64,000 bases of DNA, taken from positions 8,092,635-8,156,634 of the forward strand of contig NC_081153.1 of assembly GCF_958295425.1 (NCBI RefSeq). Direction: 5' to 3'. This DNA comes from Solea solea. Lineage: Eukaryota > Chordata > Actinopteri > Pleuronectiformes > Soleidae. Of this stretch, positions 1 to 10,700 are shown piece after piece. The first letter of the stretch is position 1, and each line of letters begins with the position of its first letter. The notes under the pieces were generated by a model. It ran no database searches and had not been told where the DNA came from. It worked only from the letters and a program-made list of their open reading frames with translations. Both the position numbers and the translations under genes were made by a program.

Positions 1-187
1 TGATAGCTGTCGCGTAGCGGTTCCAAAATCCAGGGTCTACATTCATGGCTCGAGCCGCCAGGTCCTTCTGGAACATCTCCCCAAACTTGGCCGCCTCTCC
101 ACCTAGCAGGGCCATGGGGTTCTCCACTGACAGTCGCCTGCCTCGCCTCGCTGGTGCGTTGTTCCACATGTGAGTCCCCATGTGAAC
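1..187 (-). CDS. sall3: sall3 exon 4 (partial): second half of last zinc finger and start of C-terminal region
   Basis: The 62 visible codons begin [10 protein letters not shown] and run through [20 protein letters not shown] and [18 protein letters not shown], a stretch shared by SALL1/3/4 C-termini. The acceptor is a T-rich tract ending in TTTTAG at 190-188, and the exon starts in phase 0 at 187. Its two histidines (residues about 1133 and 1137 of the assembled protein) complete the finger whose cysteines lie in exon 3. The coding sequence runs off the left edge of the window, so the last 100 or so residues of a usual SALL3 and the stop codon are not seen. ENPMALLGG and AMNVDP are closer to SALL3 than to SALL1. 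Confidence 0.95.
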
Positions 188-953
188 CTAAAAAATATGA
201 CATACATTTAATTAAAGAAGAATTCAAAAGATTTGTTCACAGAATCGTTCAGTACTTCCTCCGTCTGACACAGTCACTGAACTGAAATACGACTGAACAG
301 GTAATGATCTGGCTCATGATCGCTGGCGTTCAGTGGTGCTGTCGCTAAATACACCAGACTCCTCTGTTAAATATTGACATTTTCAACATTTCCTTTGCTA
401 AATGTTGGAGATTAACGCATGTTTTCATGGATTTTTAAGTCTTTTTAACTGATCTACAGTATGGCATTGTTTAGTTTGATTCTTGTGTCGGACGTCGCGC
501 TCATGACTCTTCCAGTGTTGACACTCTCTGACCAATCAGTGACCGGCAGTCTGTTGACATCACATTTTATTTTCTCGCCAGCGCGGGTACTAAAAAAAAG
601 CATCAGGTACTATCACTAATGAAAAAGCAAAAAGAAAACAGAGTTGAGTTGAGCTAGAACTGCATAATGGAAAAGCGCCATTACTTGTACCTGCTACATC
701 TTTAATGACCTTTTAGAATATTTTATTGCCAATTTCCTTCAGTAGAGTATATAATATGATAACTAGATGATAACTCATCTAGTACGACTTTTAATTGGTT
801 TTGGGCTTTAAAGATCTTTAAGTTAATTGGTTGGTCACTCTTTGACATGTTGTTATTTATTTATTTTCCATGGCAATATACCAGATGAATATCTCGTTGC
901 CACAACACTCTCAATTTATGAACCACAAAATTGCCCTTTATCTCAAGCTTTAC
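188..953 (-). other. sall3 intron 3
   Basis: A 766-bp phase-0 intron between the two halves of the last zinc finger. The donor is AAG|GTAAAG at 954/953 and the acceptor is TTTTAG before 187. More than half of it is a dispersed repeat copy (229-682). Reading through the donor would add about 30 unrelated residues and then stop at 861, removing the last finger and the C-terminus. Confidence 0.85.
229..682. mobile_element. Dispersed element family A, copy 1 (non-autonomous, class unknown)
   Basis: This stretch is clearly similar to 46144-46548 (opposite orientation) and in part to 28925-29160 (same orientation). Shared blocks include CTAAATACACCA, GATTCTTGTGTC and TGACCAATCAGTGACCGGCA. No coding capacity and no convincing terminal inverted repeats are visible. 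The ends are placed where similarity to copy 3 starts and stops. It lies inside sall3 intron 3. Confidence 0.7.
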
Positions 954-1297
954 CTTCAGATTGCCTTTGGTGGTGAAAGCTCTGCCACAGATGGAGCAGA
1001 CAAACGGCTTCTCCCCAGTGTGCGTGCGCTCGTGAATCTGCAGCGCACTGGCCGACGAGAAGTTCTTCCCACACACGTTGCAGTTGTGCTGCCTCGCCGT
1101 CCGTCGTGGCAGCGGCGCGGGGCTGAGCAGCGACGTCATCGCCGGGCTGACGACTGACGGATAAGCTGGAGGGATGTGGACGGTAAACGGCGCGTGCTGG
1201 CCCTCGTGTGTGTTGCTCGGGTGACTGTGGCCGTTCACCTCAGTTTTTACGATACTGGCCGGCGACGTGCTGGTGACCAGGCTGGGGATGTTTTGAC
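954..1297 (-). CDS. sall3: sall3 exon 3: linker and first part of the last zinc-finger pair
   Basis: It encodes 114 residues plus the split glycine codon. It starts [10 protein letters not shown] and continues through VKTEVNG, a conserved SALL segment containing a psi-K-x-E SUMO-type motif. It then carries [10 protein letters not shown] and the C2H2 finger with Cys 1089/1092 and His 1105/1109, the linker HTGEKPF, and the cysteines of the next finger (1117/1120). The phase-1 acceptor CCTGCAG before 1297 matches the phase-1 donor of exon 2. In the SALL family the last finger pair binds AT-rich DNA (known for SALL4). [10 protein letters not shown] is the SALL3/4 form rather than the SALL1 form. 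Confidence 0.95.
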
Positions 1298-1380
1298 CTG
1301 CAGGTGAAATCAAACACACAAATGAGCAAAACCACCAAAAAGAAGAAGAGTGCACTAAAATGAACCCAGGTCAACTGTAC
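1298..1380 (-). other. sall3 intron 2, 83-bp mini-intron
   Basis: The donor ACAGAG|GTACAG (1381/1380) and acceptor CCTGCAG (before 1297) both join in phase 1. If the intron is retained, the frame adds TVDLGSF and stops at 1355, giving a protein without the last finger pair. It is too short to contain the roughly 60 residues of SALL finger pair 3, and no cysteine-histidine pattern is seen in any frame. Confidence 0.9.
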
Positions 1381-4347
1381 CTCTGTCTCTGCTCAGCTGA
1401 AAGGACAAACTGTAAGATGTCTCCTCTTTCACACACAGTTTGCTGGCTTGTGTTCCTCTCTGCTCCTGGGCCGCTGCGGCTGCTGACGTGGGAGACTCAG
1501 GTTGCTCTCTCTTCACTGATGCTGCCAAAGCCTCCTGGGATTCCGGTCTGTTGTGTTTCACTGCAGGTGACTTGATCGTCACATTCTCTGAACTGCTTCG
1601 ACGGGGAGACGTGGATGCGTGAGGTAAACAGGAGGATTCGGACACGTTTGGGCCGTTGACAACCCTTTTCTCTGATAAAGCACTTTTAATGTTGAGCTGG
1701 CTGTTATTGATAAAACCATTTGTAAGGGGTTTTATGGTGAACAAGTGGTTTAGGCTTACAGTCGAGTCAATCATCCTCATTTGGTTCTCCAGAGCTGCTA
1801 TGCTTGAAACAATGTTGTAGGACTTAGGAGGAGAATTACATTCCGAGATCAAAGGTTTATAGAGACTGGCATCTTCTTTCATACTTTCCTCCTCTTCCTC
1901 GTTATCGTCCTCCATTGAAATGTCATCATTGAAGTCGTTGCCGCTGCTGCTGAGGCTGTCAAAGTTGGTCCCGTTGACAGACACGTCGCTGTCCATGTCC
2001 TGCAGCCCGTCCACGAGGGTTGAGTCTGGAATCTGTCCGACCATGTGCATGCGGATGTGCTGCTGAAGAACAACGGCGTTGGTGAACTTCTTCTGGCAAA
2101 TTGGACACGAGTGCTGCACCTGAACCGGAGGATTCTCTCTGTGAACGCCGATGTGCGTCTTCAGGTTCCCTTTGGTGGTGAAGGCCCTGCCGCACACTTT
2201 GCATTTAAAGGGCCTCTCCCCCGTGTGAATGCGATAGTGCATCTTCAGTGCACTCTGACAGCTGAGGACACGGTGACAGAGCACGCACTGGTTGGGGTCT
2301 GTGATCTTTTTGTCGATATTCTCCACCAGCTGCTGAAGCTTCGAGGTTTCCGATGTTTGCATAGAATCCAGGAGGCCATCTGACTGAAAGTTTGTTTCAT
2401 CTGAGTTGAACGGGATTGGCGGAGAGTTGGGGACAGGGGATGATGAGGCGGTGGGTTCGGGTGTGGTGGCCGTAGATGGGATAGTAGCGTGAGCTGTGTC
2501 TGTTTCTGAGGTGGCTCTCAGCCTCATTGCACAGTTTTGGGGCAGGTGAACTCCCTCTGTTTTCAGTATATTGGATGCTTCTGTCTCAAGGTTAGACGGT
2601 GCCGACTCTGAAACAGGAGAGAAATGAGCCTCACTGCCTCTGTGGTTAGGAGACAAAGACACACATTCACCAGGAGATGGCTGGTAGGGAGACTTAACGG
2701 ATGTTGTTACACTTACAAGGTCATTTGAGCCTCCGACACTGGTAATAGTGGAGGACAGAGGAAGACCCATGGTGGACGGCAGAGTAGCTACACCTGTTTT
2801 GCTCTCCAGCCACGAGGTGACAGGTTTTTCTGGAGGGAGGGACATTCCATAGGGAATCCCAGAAGTTGTTGGCACATTGTCTAGATATTCTGGCACCGGG
2901 TAGGGGTTCATCTGAACATGAGGATACTTCTCTTTATGCCTCTGGAAGTGCACCTTTAAGTTCCCCTTTGTGGAGAAACGATTGCCGCAGATGTTGCATT
3001 TGAAGGGCCGCTCTCCTGTATGGGACCGCAGGTGGATCTGCAGAGCGCTGTCACTGCCAAACACTTTGGCACAGAACCTGCATTTATGCTTGAAGAAGGG
3101 CTCCTCCGGGCTGGGCTTCGTTTCAAATAGGGACACGTTGGACAGTTTCCCTTTCCTGTGCTTCATCAGGGCGGCAAGCGGGTCAAGTGCATTAGCTGTG
3201 GCAGCGATGCTAGCTAACGGGTTGGGGAAAATGACACTGCTGGGGGGGCTCTGAGGTAGAAATGGCAGGCTGGAGGACGAGCTAAGGAGGTTGCTCTGCC
3301 CCAGGGACAGCGGGCTGGTGGAAGAGCTCAGTGTCTGAGTGCAGCTGATGCTGTTACTTTGCGAGCTGGTGAAAGGAGGCAGTAACATGGAAATGCTGCT
3401 GCTTCTGCTGCTGCTGTTGCTGCTGTTTGAGAGAGATGGGGTTGAATTGTCCAAGGAAGCTGAGGTACACGTAAAGTCTTTAAAGTCGGACTTCCCAACA
3501 ACAGTCTGCGAGGGGACAGTTTGAGACTTTTCAAGCACGGACGACAAAGAAACAGCAGCCTGTCCATTAACGCTGGACGGCATTGTTCCGGACAGAGGCA
3601 GGATGGGAGGAGTGACGATTCCTTGAGAGGGGAAAGGGTTCGATGCCAGAGACAGGGATCTGGAGGCGGGGTTTAACGCAGCTTGTGTTGGGTGTCTGTT
3701 TATCGTCGCTACCTGACTGCAGATCTGCTCAATTAGCTGCAGCTGGTGGACCTGTTGCTGCTGCAGAGCCAGCAGGTGCTCCAGGATCATGGGGATGGCC
3801 GCTGACGCCGCCTTCCCTCCTGCACCGCTGCCGTTGATCCCCTGGGAGAACTGAGCCACGGCCACTCTGGTGCTGTGGAGGATCTCCAGCGTCACATTGG
3901 TGCTGGGCATGCTGTAGCTGTCAGCTGCAGCTGACATCTGAGGGGAAGTGGACTCAGCTGAGTGTGGAAGCCGACGGCTGGAGGTCATAGTGTGTTTCTC
4001 CTGTGGGTGAGGATCAAGCTCCATGGCTTCGTCCTCATCCATGTTATCCAGACTGTCCTCATTCACCAGCGTCTCTCCCAGATCAAAGCCGGCGTCAGTG
4101 GACTCTTCCGGGGAAGAGTCGCTGCTGGACGCTACACTCGGAATTGGCGAGGGTCCCGCGGGAGATTCCTCGTGAACCTCATTGTCCTTAACTATCAGCA
4201 CCAAGGAGTCCTCAGTGCAGACTTTCTGATGTTCACTCAGTTCAGTCCAAGTGAAGAACTCAGCACAGCATTTGTCACAGACGTGTGTTTCCTCACTGCT
4301 CTGGCAGCTTCCATTACTCTCCTCTCTCCCCGTGACTTCCAAGATGC
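1381..4347 (-). CDS. sall3: sall3 exon 2: main exon of spalt-like transcription factor 3
   Basis: The 2967-bp exon encodes about 989 residues (28-1017 of the assembled protein). In order: a C2HC finger (C51, C54, H67, C71); an acidic and serine-rich stretch; the conserved PSTNVTLE and VAVAQFSQ block with LLALQQQQ (about 219-226), the SALL glutamine-rich oligomerisation segment; a serine tract (about 326-390); [18 protein letters not shown], diagnostic for SALL3; finger pair 1 (450-498); [31 protein letters not shown]; then the three-finger cluster (715-735, 743-763, 775-795); an acidic cluster; and [14 protein letters not shown]-type motifs (LKTE, VKRE, VKEE) are visible. The protein is nuclear and by family knowledge a transcriptional repressor in neural and appendage development. 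The exon ends right after LSRDRG, where SALL1 and SALL3 normally continue into finger pair 3. The acceptor is TTTTTCAG before 4347. Confidence 0.97.
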
Positions 4348-5784
4348 CTGAAAAAGTAAAGAAAACAAGATTAAGAATGCAAAATTGATCATTTATTTCA
4401 CCGGTGGCACATTTCTCCCCCCCCCCCCGCTTTAATCTCACAGTAATGAATCCTCACACACACACACACAGAGCCCATCTTTTCAAACAACAAATGTAGT
4501 GTGGACAAGCATCGTTCAAACCCACCGGACTTCAAAATTCCACCAGGGTTTTCAAAGTGTCCAAACCAAACAAACAGTTCACGTCGAAGCCCTTGATGAT
4601 TTCTATGAAATTATGCAAATCACATCTGGAAACGTTTAGTTTGAAGTCAAAGAAAAAAGCGTTCTGTCTCCCACACGTTGCACTACAGCGAACCCAACAC
4701 TGTCATAAACGGTGTAAAATATATTTTCTTTAGTTATGAAGCTAGAAATTAAATAGCTACCACCATGTTTCCCCTTGTTTATATCAGAAGTTCAATTATA
4801 GAAAAGGTTGGCTAACCGTTAACAGATGTTAAGCCTGTGTATAAACTCATGATATTCAAAAGGGCTCATAAAAATGTTTCTTTTTTGGTTTTTTTTTCCA
4901 CCCCTTCTTTAATTTTTACAATGTTAATTACCTTCCTTTAAACGATCAATGATGATCATCAATGAAGTGATCTGATCTCTCTGCTGTTCACGCAGACACA
5001 TAATGAAATTCCATACAGGATATTGATTTTCTGTGCATTCAATACATTTTCAGTTAATGTGTCTCGTCTTTCAGAGACAACAGTGGTCTCAACGCCACAT
5101 CGTCACTCAGAGAGGGACACTTTGTCCTTTTCCTTACCGCATCACAGGCGATATATGTGTAAATAATGTGAATTAAAGTTGAAAATCACTTTTTATCATG
5201 AGATTAACATTCAATTTTACATAATAAGTCACAGTCGTCTGATTCTATAGTTTGTATTACGGTAATTATGAAGTAAGTGTTATATTTATTAGTATTACAT
5301 GCTGAATTACAGGAAACTTGTGATTTAATTTATAACGTTTGTTAAAAAAAAAAACACACAAAAAACATTATTGCAGTTTTCTGCCAAAAATAAAAAAAAA
5401 ATCAGTGTATACAACACTCGTGGTAAATAACTGCTTCAGTTTGACGTTGATCCATATTTTTTTTTTTTCGTCCTCTTTGAGGAGCTGATGTCTGACTTAA
5501 GATTTTTACAATCATCTGTTCAGGCTCTGCCCCATTAGGAAACAGACAGCAAGAGCAGATGGAAAGATCAGGGGGGGAATCAATAATAAATTAATGTTAC
5601 ACACACACACACACGCTTTCACACTAATTTGAGAATAAAAATTGGAAATTTATATAAAATTCTATTTAAAAGAAATTGTTTAAATGTGACAGAAATTTAT
5701 GAAAAAAAAGTTGCTATGTTATAATTAAGTGTGTGTGTGTGTGTGTGTTTCAGTGTTGTCAGTGTTTCACTTTCTCAAAGCTCA

Positions 5785-6550
5785 AGCTAAACAAAGAGAG
5801 ACATCAAGATGATGTATTTACACCTTTATAATGACACTCAGCAAATCCTTATTTGTGTTATTAACGACGTATTTTAATTGCCATGTTATTAACTTCAGTT
5901 TTTAACAATATGACGTACTAAAAACAGACCTTTTTTTACTTGTTTTAGCTCAGAAAGGAAACGTGAGAGTGAAACTCAAACTCAGAAAATTCTCATTTGT
6001 ATATTAAAGAAATACAATTGTTTATATATTTAAATGAAAGTCACTTCTAAATAATTTGACCTAATAAGAGCATAGTTTCTGACTCATTTCAGCTCAAAAA
6101 ACACAGCTGTATAAAAGGTCTGTGTGAGGGAAAACCAGTATCGAGTCAAACTCAGCAAATCCTTGTTTGTATACTGAATAAATAAGTTAATTTACATGTT
6201 TACAAACGTAATCTAACAAATATGGAAACACAGAACACAGTGGCAAAGGTTGTGAGAGTTTAACCGATATCAAATCAAACTGAAGAAATTAGTAAATTTA
6301 CATTAAAAATGTCACTTTTAAAGAATTTGACTAAAAACACAGTTTTCAACTCATTCCAGTTCAAGTTGGGGGAGTGAAACTTGTATCAAGTCAAACTCAG
6401 CAAATCCTCATTTGTGTATTGAAGAAATGAGTTGATTTACATGTTAAAAGCTTGACTTCTAAACAATCTGACCTAATAAAAACATAGTTTCTGACCAATT
6501 TCCCCTCAAAAAAAGACAACTGTAATGAAAAAAGCTGTGCGAGTGAAACC
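5785..6550. repeat. Degenerate tandem repeat in sall3 intron 1, period about 150-170 bp
   Basis: Roughly five diverged copies of one unit. Recurring blocks are AAACTCAGCAAATCCT followed by ATTTGT (near 5837, 6153, 6396; variants near 5975, 6275), TTGACCTAATAA (6056, 6467), ATAGTTTCTGAC (6071, 6485) and GTGAAAC or GTGAGAGT boxes. Copies are too decayed for an exact count. Confidence 0.6.
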
Positions 6551-6869
6551 TGTAAAGTCGTCACAAGGAAATAATCAGAGTTCCTGGTTTGAGCGAGTGG
6601 GTGGTCTGAGAATCACCAGGGCGATTCGACAAACACGGGAGCGAAAACATTTTTACTGCTGCAGCTCGGGACCATGTTTTCACTCCGTAAGATTCACTTC
6701 CAGTGAAAACAAAGATCAGGAAAGATGAGGTTTGATTTGACTCCGCCGAGCGAGTTTCCGAGCGCAGTCGGTTTGAAATTTATTTAGAAATGTCACCCTC
6801 GCTCTGGTCCACAGTGTCAGGGGCAGAAAACAGATTTATGGCTGTTTCTTGTTGTGCGGTTTTGGCCTC

Positions 6870-6922
6870 GAGAAGAAGAAGAAGAAGAAGAAGAAGAAGA
6901 AGACGTAGAGGGGGGGGGGGGA
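6870..6922. repeat. GAA microsatellite followed by G run
   Basis: A run of about 11 AAG units ends at 6902 and is followed shortly by a 10-G tract at 6911-6921. It is a purine-rich stretch in sall3 intron 1. Confidence 0.85.
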
Positions 6923-7748
6923 GAAAATAAAATGATGAAGCTGTAGCTGAAGAGCAAACAGGCTGTCAGAGTGCAGCAGTTTGACCTCTGGGCCGCAGGG
7001 GTCAAAGGGTCAGATGTACTAATTGTATTATGATCCCGACTCGGAGCACTTGCCCATCGCACAGAGGTTAAGTCAGCAGGGCTCCATCAAAGCCCGGCTC
7101 ACGGTGCCGGAGCCTCAGCGCCTGCTGCACAGCAGTGGGAGGCCTCGAGTGACGAGGGCCCCCCCCCCCCTGCCGAGTGACGAGGGCCCCCCAGTCTGAG
7201 TCTGACACACAACTCAACACTTTTCACAGCCACGAGCAAAAAAAAGGGCACAGCAAATAATCAAAATCACACTTTCAAACAATGTAATTCCACTATGAGA
7301 GATTTAGAGAGTTTATCTGCTGCCTTAAAAAAAACCAGAGTGACAATATTTATTGTCAAATTGACAAGTTAAGTTGTTCAATTTATCAAAAATGTGCTGT
7401 CTAAATTTAAGATATATAATGCAAACTAGCAGTTTCAAGTCATTGTTGACTGTTAAAATAGATCCTATATAGACTTAGGACGATTATTTTCACAATCAAT
7501 CAATCTGACGATCATTTTCTCGATTAATTGAGTAGAAAATCTCTCCTCAAATGTCTCGTTTTGTCCACAAACCAAAACTATTCCGTTTTAAATGATTTCT
7601 TTGTTACATGGAGTGGAAAATGAAAGTGAAAATATTCACATTTAAGAAGCTGATAAATCCGAAAAATTGTTTTAATTTCTTTAGAAAAAAACAAAACATT
7701 TATTGATGAATAATCCAGTCATGGCTTCGTCCCCACTTATCTGTACTA

Positions 7749-8023
7749 TTAAAGGTCCAGTGTGTAAAATTAAAGAGAAAATAATTATAGTGGATTTGTC
7801 AGAAGTGTATAATCTTTATCAGGAGCCAGGTCAGCTCTACTGAGGCGGCCATTTTGGACCACCATGGCCCACAATGGACCAACTTAACAACTTTTGACGC
7901 TATAACTGAAGGCTACATATATGTTATATTACCCCGACAACAACAACAACATGTGGAAGAGTTTGGTGCAACATGCGACCCTGAGCAATACATGTGGCTA
8001 AATTTGACACACTGTACCTTTAA
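7749..8023. mobile_element. TTAA-flanked MITE, about 275 bp
   Basis: Both ends read TTAAAGGTNCAGTGTGT inward (7749-7765 and the complement of 8007-8023), an inverted repeat with one mismatch, followed by (A/C)AAATT. Each end carries TTAA, the piggyBac-type target. The interior lacks a transposase. Partial matches to the terminal motif occur near 46073 and 59123. Confidence 0.75.
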
Positions 8024-8821
8024 TTGCAATGTTTGTCATTTTGCTTTAATGTCACACTGATTCAAAATACAGAAATGTATTTAACAACAACTATGTTACA
8101 CTGGTTTCTCTATAATTCTGATGTGTAGATTAATTATCAGTAAAAACATTTAAACGGTTAGTTACACCTACAAACTCCACCCTTTACGTCAGAACTAACT
8201 GATCTGAAAAATCGCAATAAATCAAGACAACAACAATAATAATTTGTGTCTCGTGTCCACAAATCGTCACAATAAATGACTTTATTCAAATCATTTAATG
8301 AGGATCTCACAATGTACAGTGAAATCCCAAAATTAAATGTCAGAAACTGTTAAGTCTCATTCTTTCATTACTGTATATTCATTCAAATGGCGTCACATGA
8401 TCTCGTTTTAAATCTATAAAACAGTAAATAAGGTGATTGACTTAAAAGTTATATTGCAACTCAAATTGTAACAAAAATATTGAAATAGATTAGCCACAAG
8501 TCATGAAAATGATCTTTTTATATGCAGTAAAAGAGGATTTTAGCTGTAGAGAATTAAGCAACAACAGCCAATATCAACAGAGGAGGTGTGACATTAATTA
8601 TGTTACTTCAGAATCATTTAGATTTATACTCTCTCATGTAGCATCTGGAGGAATATTTAAATGCATGAAGAAACATGTGTACGCAGACCAAATTCACTTC
8701 AAAATTCTGTCAATATTAGGAACATTTTAATGGGATCATCAGGTCAAAGGTTAATTTAGTTTAAAAACATTACAGTGCTGATGATTTGAGTCAGTCAAAT
8801 GAAATATTAAGATGTTGAAAT

Positions 8822-8848
8822 GTTGTGTGTGTGTGTGTGTGTGTGTGA
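8822..8848. repeat. TG microsatellite
   Basis: About 13 GT units in sall3 intron 1. Confidence 0.9.
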
Positions 8849-9007
8849 GTGTGTGATGGTGTTTTATAACACAGCCCTGCACTGAGATTCAATAAATGAG
8901 ATCTCATTACAAATAATATGGACTGTGCTCGTAATTATTAATAATTATTCTTCTGCACACTTCTGGTAAAGTATAAAGATAATAATGCAGCACATGGACA
9001 CTGGACA

Positions 9008-9049
<42 letters not shown>
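9008..9049. repeat. TA microsatellite
   Basis: About 20 uninterrupted AT units in sall3 intron 1, about 540 bp downstream of exon 1 in the sense direction. It is likely to vary in length. Confidence 0.9.
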
Positions 9050-9585
9050 TATATAAAAACACATATATCATAAACATGGTTTTACTCATAGTGTATCTAG
9101 TTTATGGTCAGTGTTTCTTGTTAGTTAAGTTGACATAAAAAACTAACCCTAAACTAATGTGAGCAAATATAATTAATGCAAATAATAAAAAATAAAAAAA
9201 ATGGATTTGATCCTAATTTTGGTGGTTTAAAGTTCACACGAACAGCCACCGTCAGTAAAGCTGTTGGATTAAATAAGATTTTAAGGTCATATAGATGTAT
9301 AAACTGTTCCAAACGCATGCTGAGTTGTTGAATCTGACGAAAACAAAGTAATAACTCGTTGAAATGTGAAGATTTTTGGGTGTAAATCATGATCTTTTTC
9401 CAAACATGTTAAAATGTAAAAGTTTCCTCTTTAATTTGCTCGTTTGTTCCATTAAAAACTCCTCATATCATAACTTTTCATTCATAAACTCCTCAATTTA
9501 ATCAACATGAAATCTAATGTTACTTGTTTGTTTATTTTTTTTAAATAAATGTTTCTAAAGTAAAAGTGGATCAAAAGTCACGCAC

Positions 9586-9667
9586 CGTCTCTGCGGGTGA
9601 GTCCGCTCTGCGCTGCGTCACCATCAGTCCTGAGCTGCTGCGGCTTGGCTTGTTTGCGCCGGGACAT
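9586..9667 (-). CDS. sall3: sall3 exon 1: N-terminal repressor motif
   Basis: It encodes MSRRKQAKPQQLRTDGDAAQ and SGLTRRD plus the first base of a glycine codon. MSRRKQAKPQ is the invariant N-terminal motif of vertebrate SALL proteins and is known to recruit the NuRD histone deacetylase complex. The RRDG junction matches the exon 1/2 join of SALL1. The donor is GACG|GTGCGTG. The start was chosen by this motif: an in-frame ATG 93 bases upstream (9760) would add 31 residues, and an out-of-frame ATG lies at 9774. Confidence 0.96.
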
Positions 9668-10700
9668 GTTGCTGTCTGTCTCCGTGTCTCTGTGTCTCCG
9701 TGCCTGTCTCTCTGTGTGTCTGTCTCTGTGCGGCTCAGTGCTGACTTTCCCCCGCAGCATCTACGGGCAGACACAGGGAGCCTCCGGTGGGAGCGGGCTC
9801 GGTGAAATGGTGCTGATGTCCGTGTGCAGATTGCGCATGTCAGTCTAATTATGATGGAGGGAGGATAATGCTTTTACGACTCTCGCTGCCCTTCGCTGGC
9901 TGATTGGCTGCGCTCCAGACACACTCACACTCGATATGGAAATTAGGATATCTGTGTGCTTTCTTTTCTTTTCTTTTTTTCTGTTCATAAGAATTAGCCC
10001 ACTTCCTGTCCTGGATCAGCCGCTGCTTTTACGCACAAATCCAAAATGTTCCAGTCTGAGCCAAACTCCCTGTGCGTCTGGGAACTTTATGTTTCCCTTC
10101 ACACACGCGCACAGATGTGGGATGAACAACAAAACACACACACACACACACGCTCCAGTTCCAGCTTCTTCTGAGACTGTGGACCAATGTCCCAGGTTTA
10201 GTCGCTCACCTCACTCACACACACACTTCACACACACACATATACACAACAGCAGCAACACTGTCGTCCTGCCATCCTCTAATCCTGCGCAGAGGAAAAC
10301 CTGCGTAAAGTCCAATTTCGACGCCGCAAAAAAGAAGAAGGTGAAAGCACTCGCAGGTGACACTCAAAATTCGTGCGTAAAGTCAAAGTTTGCGCGTCGA
10401 GCAGAACGCGCACAGCTCCGTCCTCGGAAGTGAGACTCCTTGGTTTGTGTCCGAGGCACCGGCGCTCGTCTCTCCTTGTTGCCTCCGCCTCTTGTCCATC
10501 ATTAGCTGCCCTTCAGGCGGCTGCGATAGGCTACTGCCAGGATACACAGGAGGTGTTGGAGCCTGCGCTTCATTGGTTAACGACCTCCCACTATTTGGCG
10601 CCAGAAGAGACTGAAAAATGTCTCGATTGTTGGGGAAGAAAAATTCTTCAGAGTGATGATCAAGGGACTGTGAGCTCACATTAAAGAGAGGTGAGGCTTC
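9668..10700 (-). promoter_or_regulatory. sall3 5' UTR and CpG-rich promoter region
   Basis: CpG density is clearly higher here than in the surrounding AT-rich sequence, notably 9590-9930 and 10290-10620. On the minus strand there are inverted CCAAT boxes: CAGCCAATCAGC near 9899-9910 and AACCAATGAA near 10570-10579. A TTTGGCGCC E2F-like element sits near 10592-10600. There is no clear TATA box. A 25-codon upstream ORF (9838-9761) directly abuts the in-frame upstream ATG at 9760. The transcription start site cannot be placed from sequence alone. Confidence 0.5.

Larger units (their letters stand above)
4348..9585 (-). other. sall3 intron 1 (about 5.2 kb)
   Basis: A phase-1 intron with donor GACG|GTGCGTG (9586/9585) and acceptor TTTTTCAG (before 4347). 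It contains CA/TG microsatellites (4455-4470, 5601-5614, 5730-5748, 8822-8848), a GAA run (6870-6902), a degenerate tandem block (5785-6550), a TTAA-flanked MITE (7749-8023) and a long TA run (9008-9049). No exon-like coding block is visible. Confidence 0.8.

Noticed and set aside
861..953. Coding continuation of sall3 exon 3 to the stop at 861
   Set aside because: The frame leaves the zinc-finger consensus exactly at a GTAAAG donor, and the missing half finger is found at 185-170 after a good acceptor.
4348..4441. Start of the large sall3 open frame at [10 protein letters not shown]
   Set aside because: This stretch lies upstream of a clear TTTTTCAG acceptor at 4350-4348 and has no SALL similarity; the true N-terminus is exon 1 at 9667.
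9578..9774. Alternative protein starts at 9774 (out of frame) and 9760 (in frame) for sall3
   Set aside because: The invariant SALL N-terminal motif starts at 9667; the 9760 start is reported only as a possible extension.
9930..10440. 165-codon plus-strand open frame upstream of sall3
   Set aside because: It is made of CA-rich simple sequence and CpG-island sequence with no recognisable domain.
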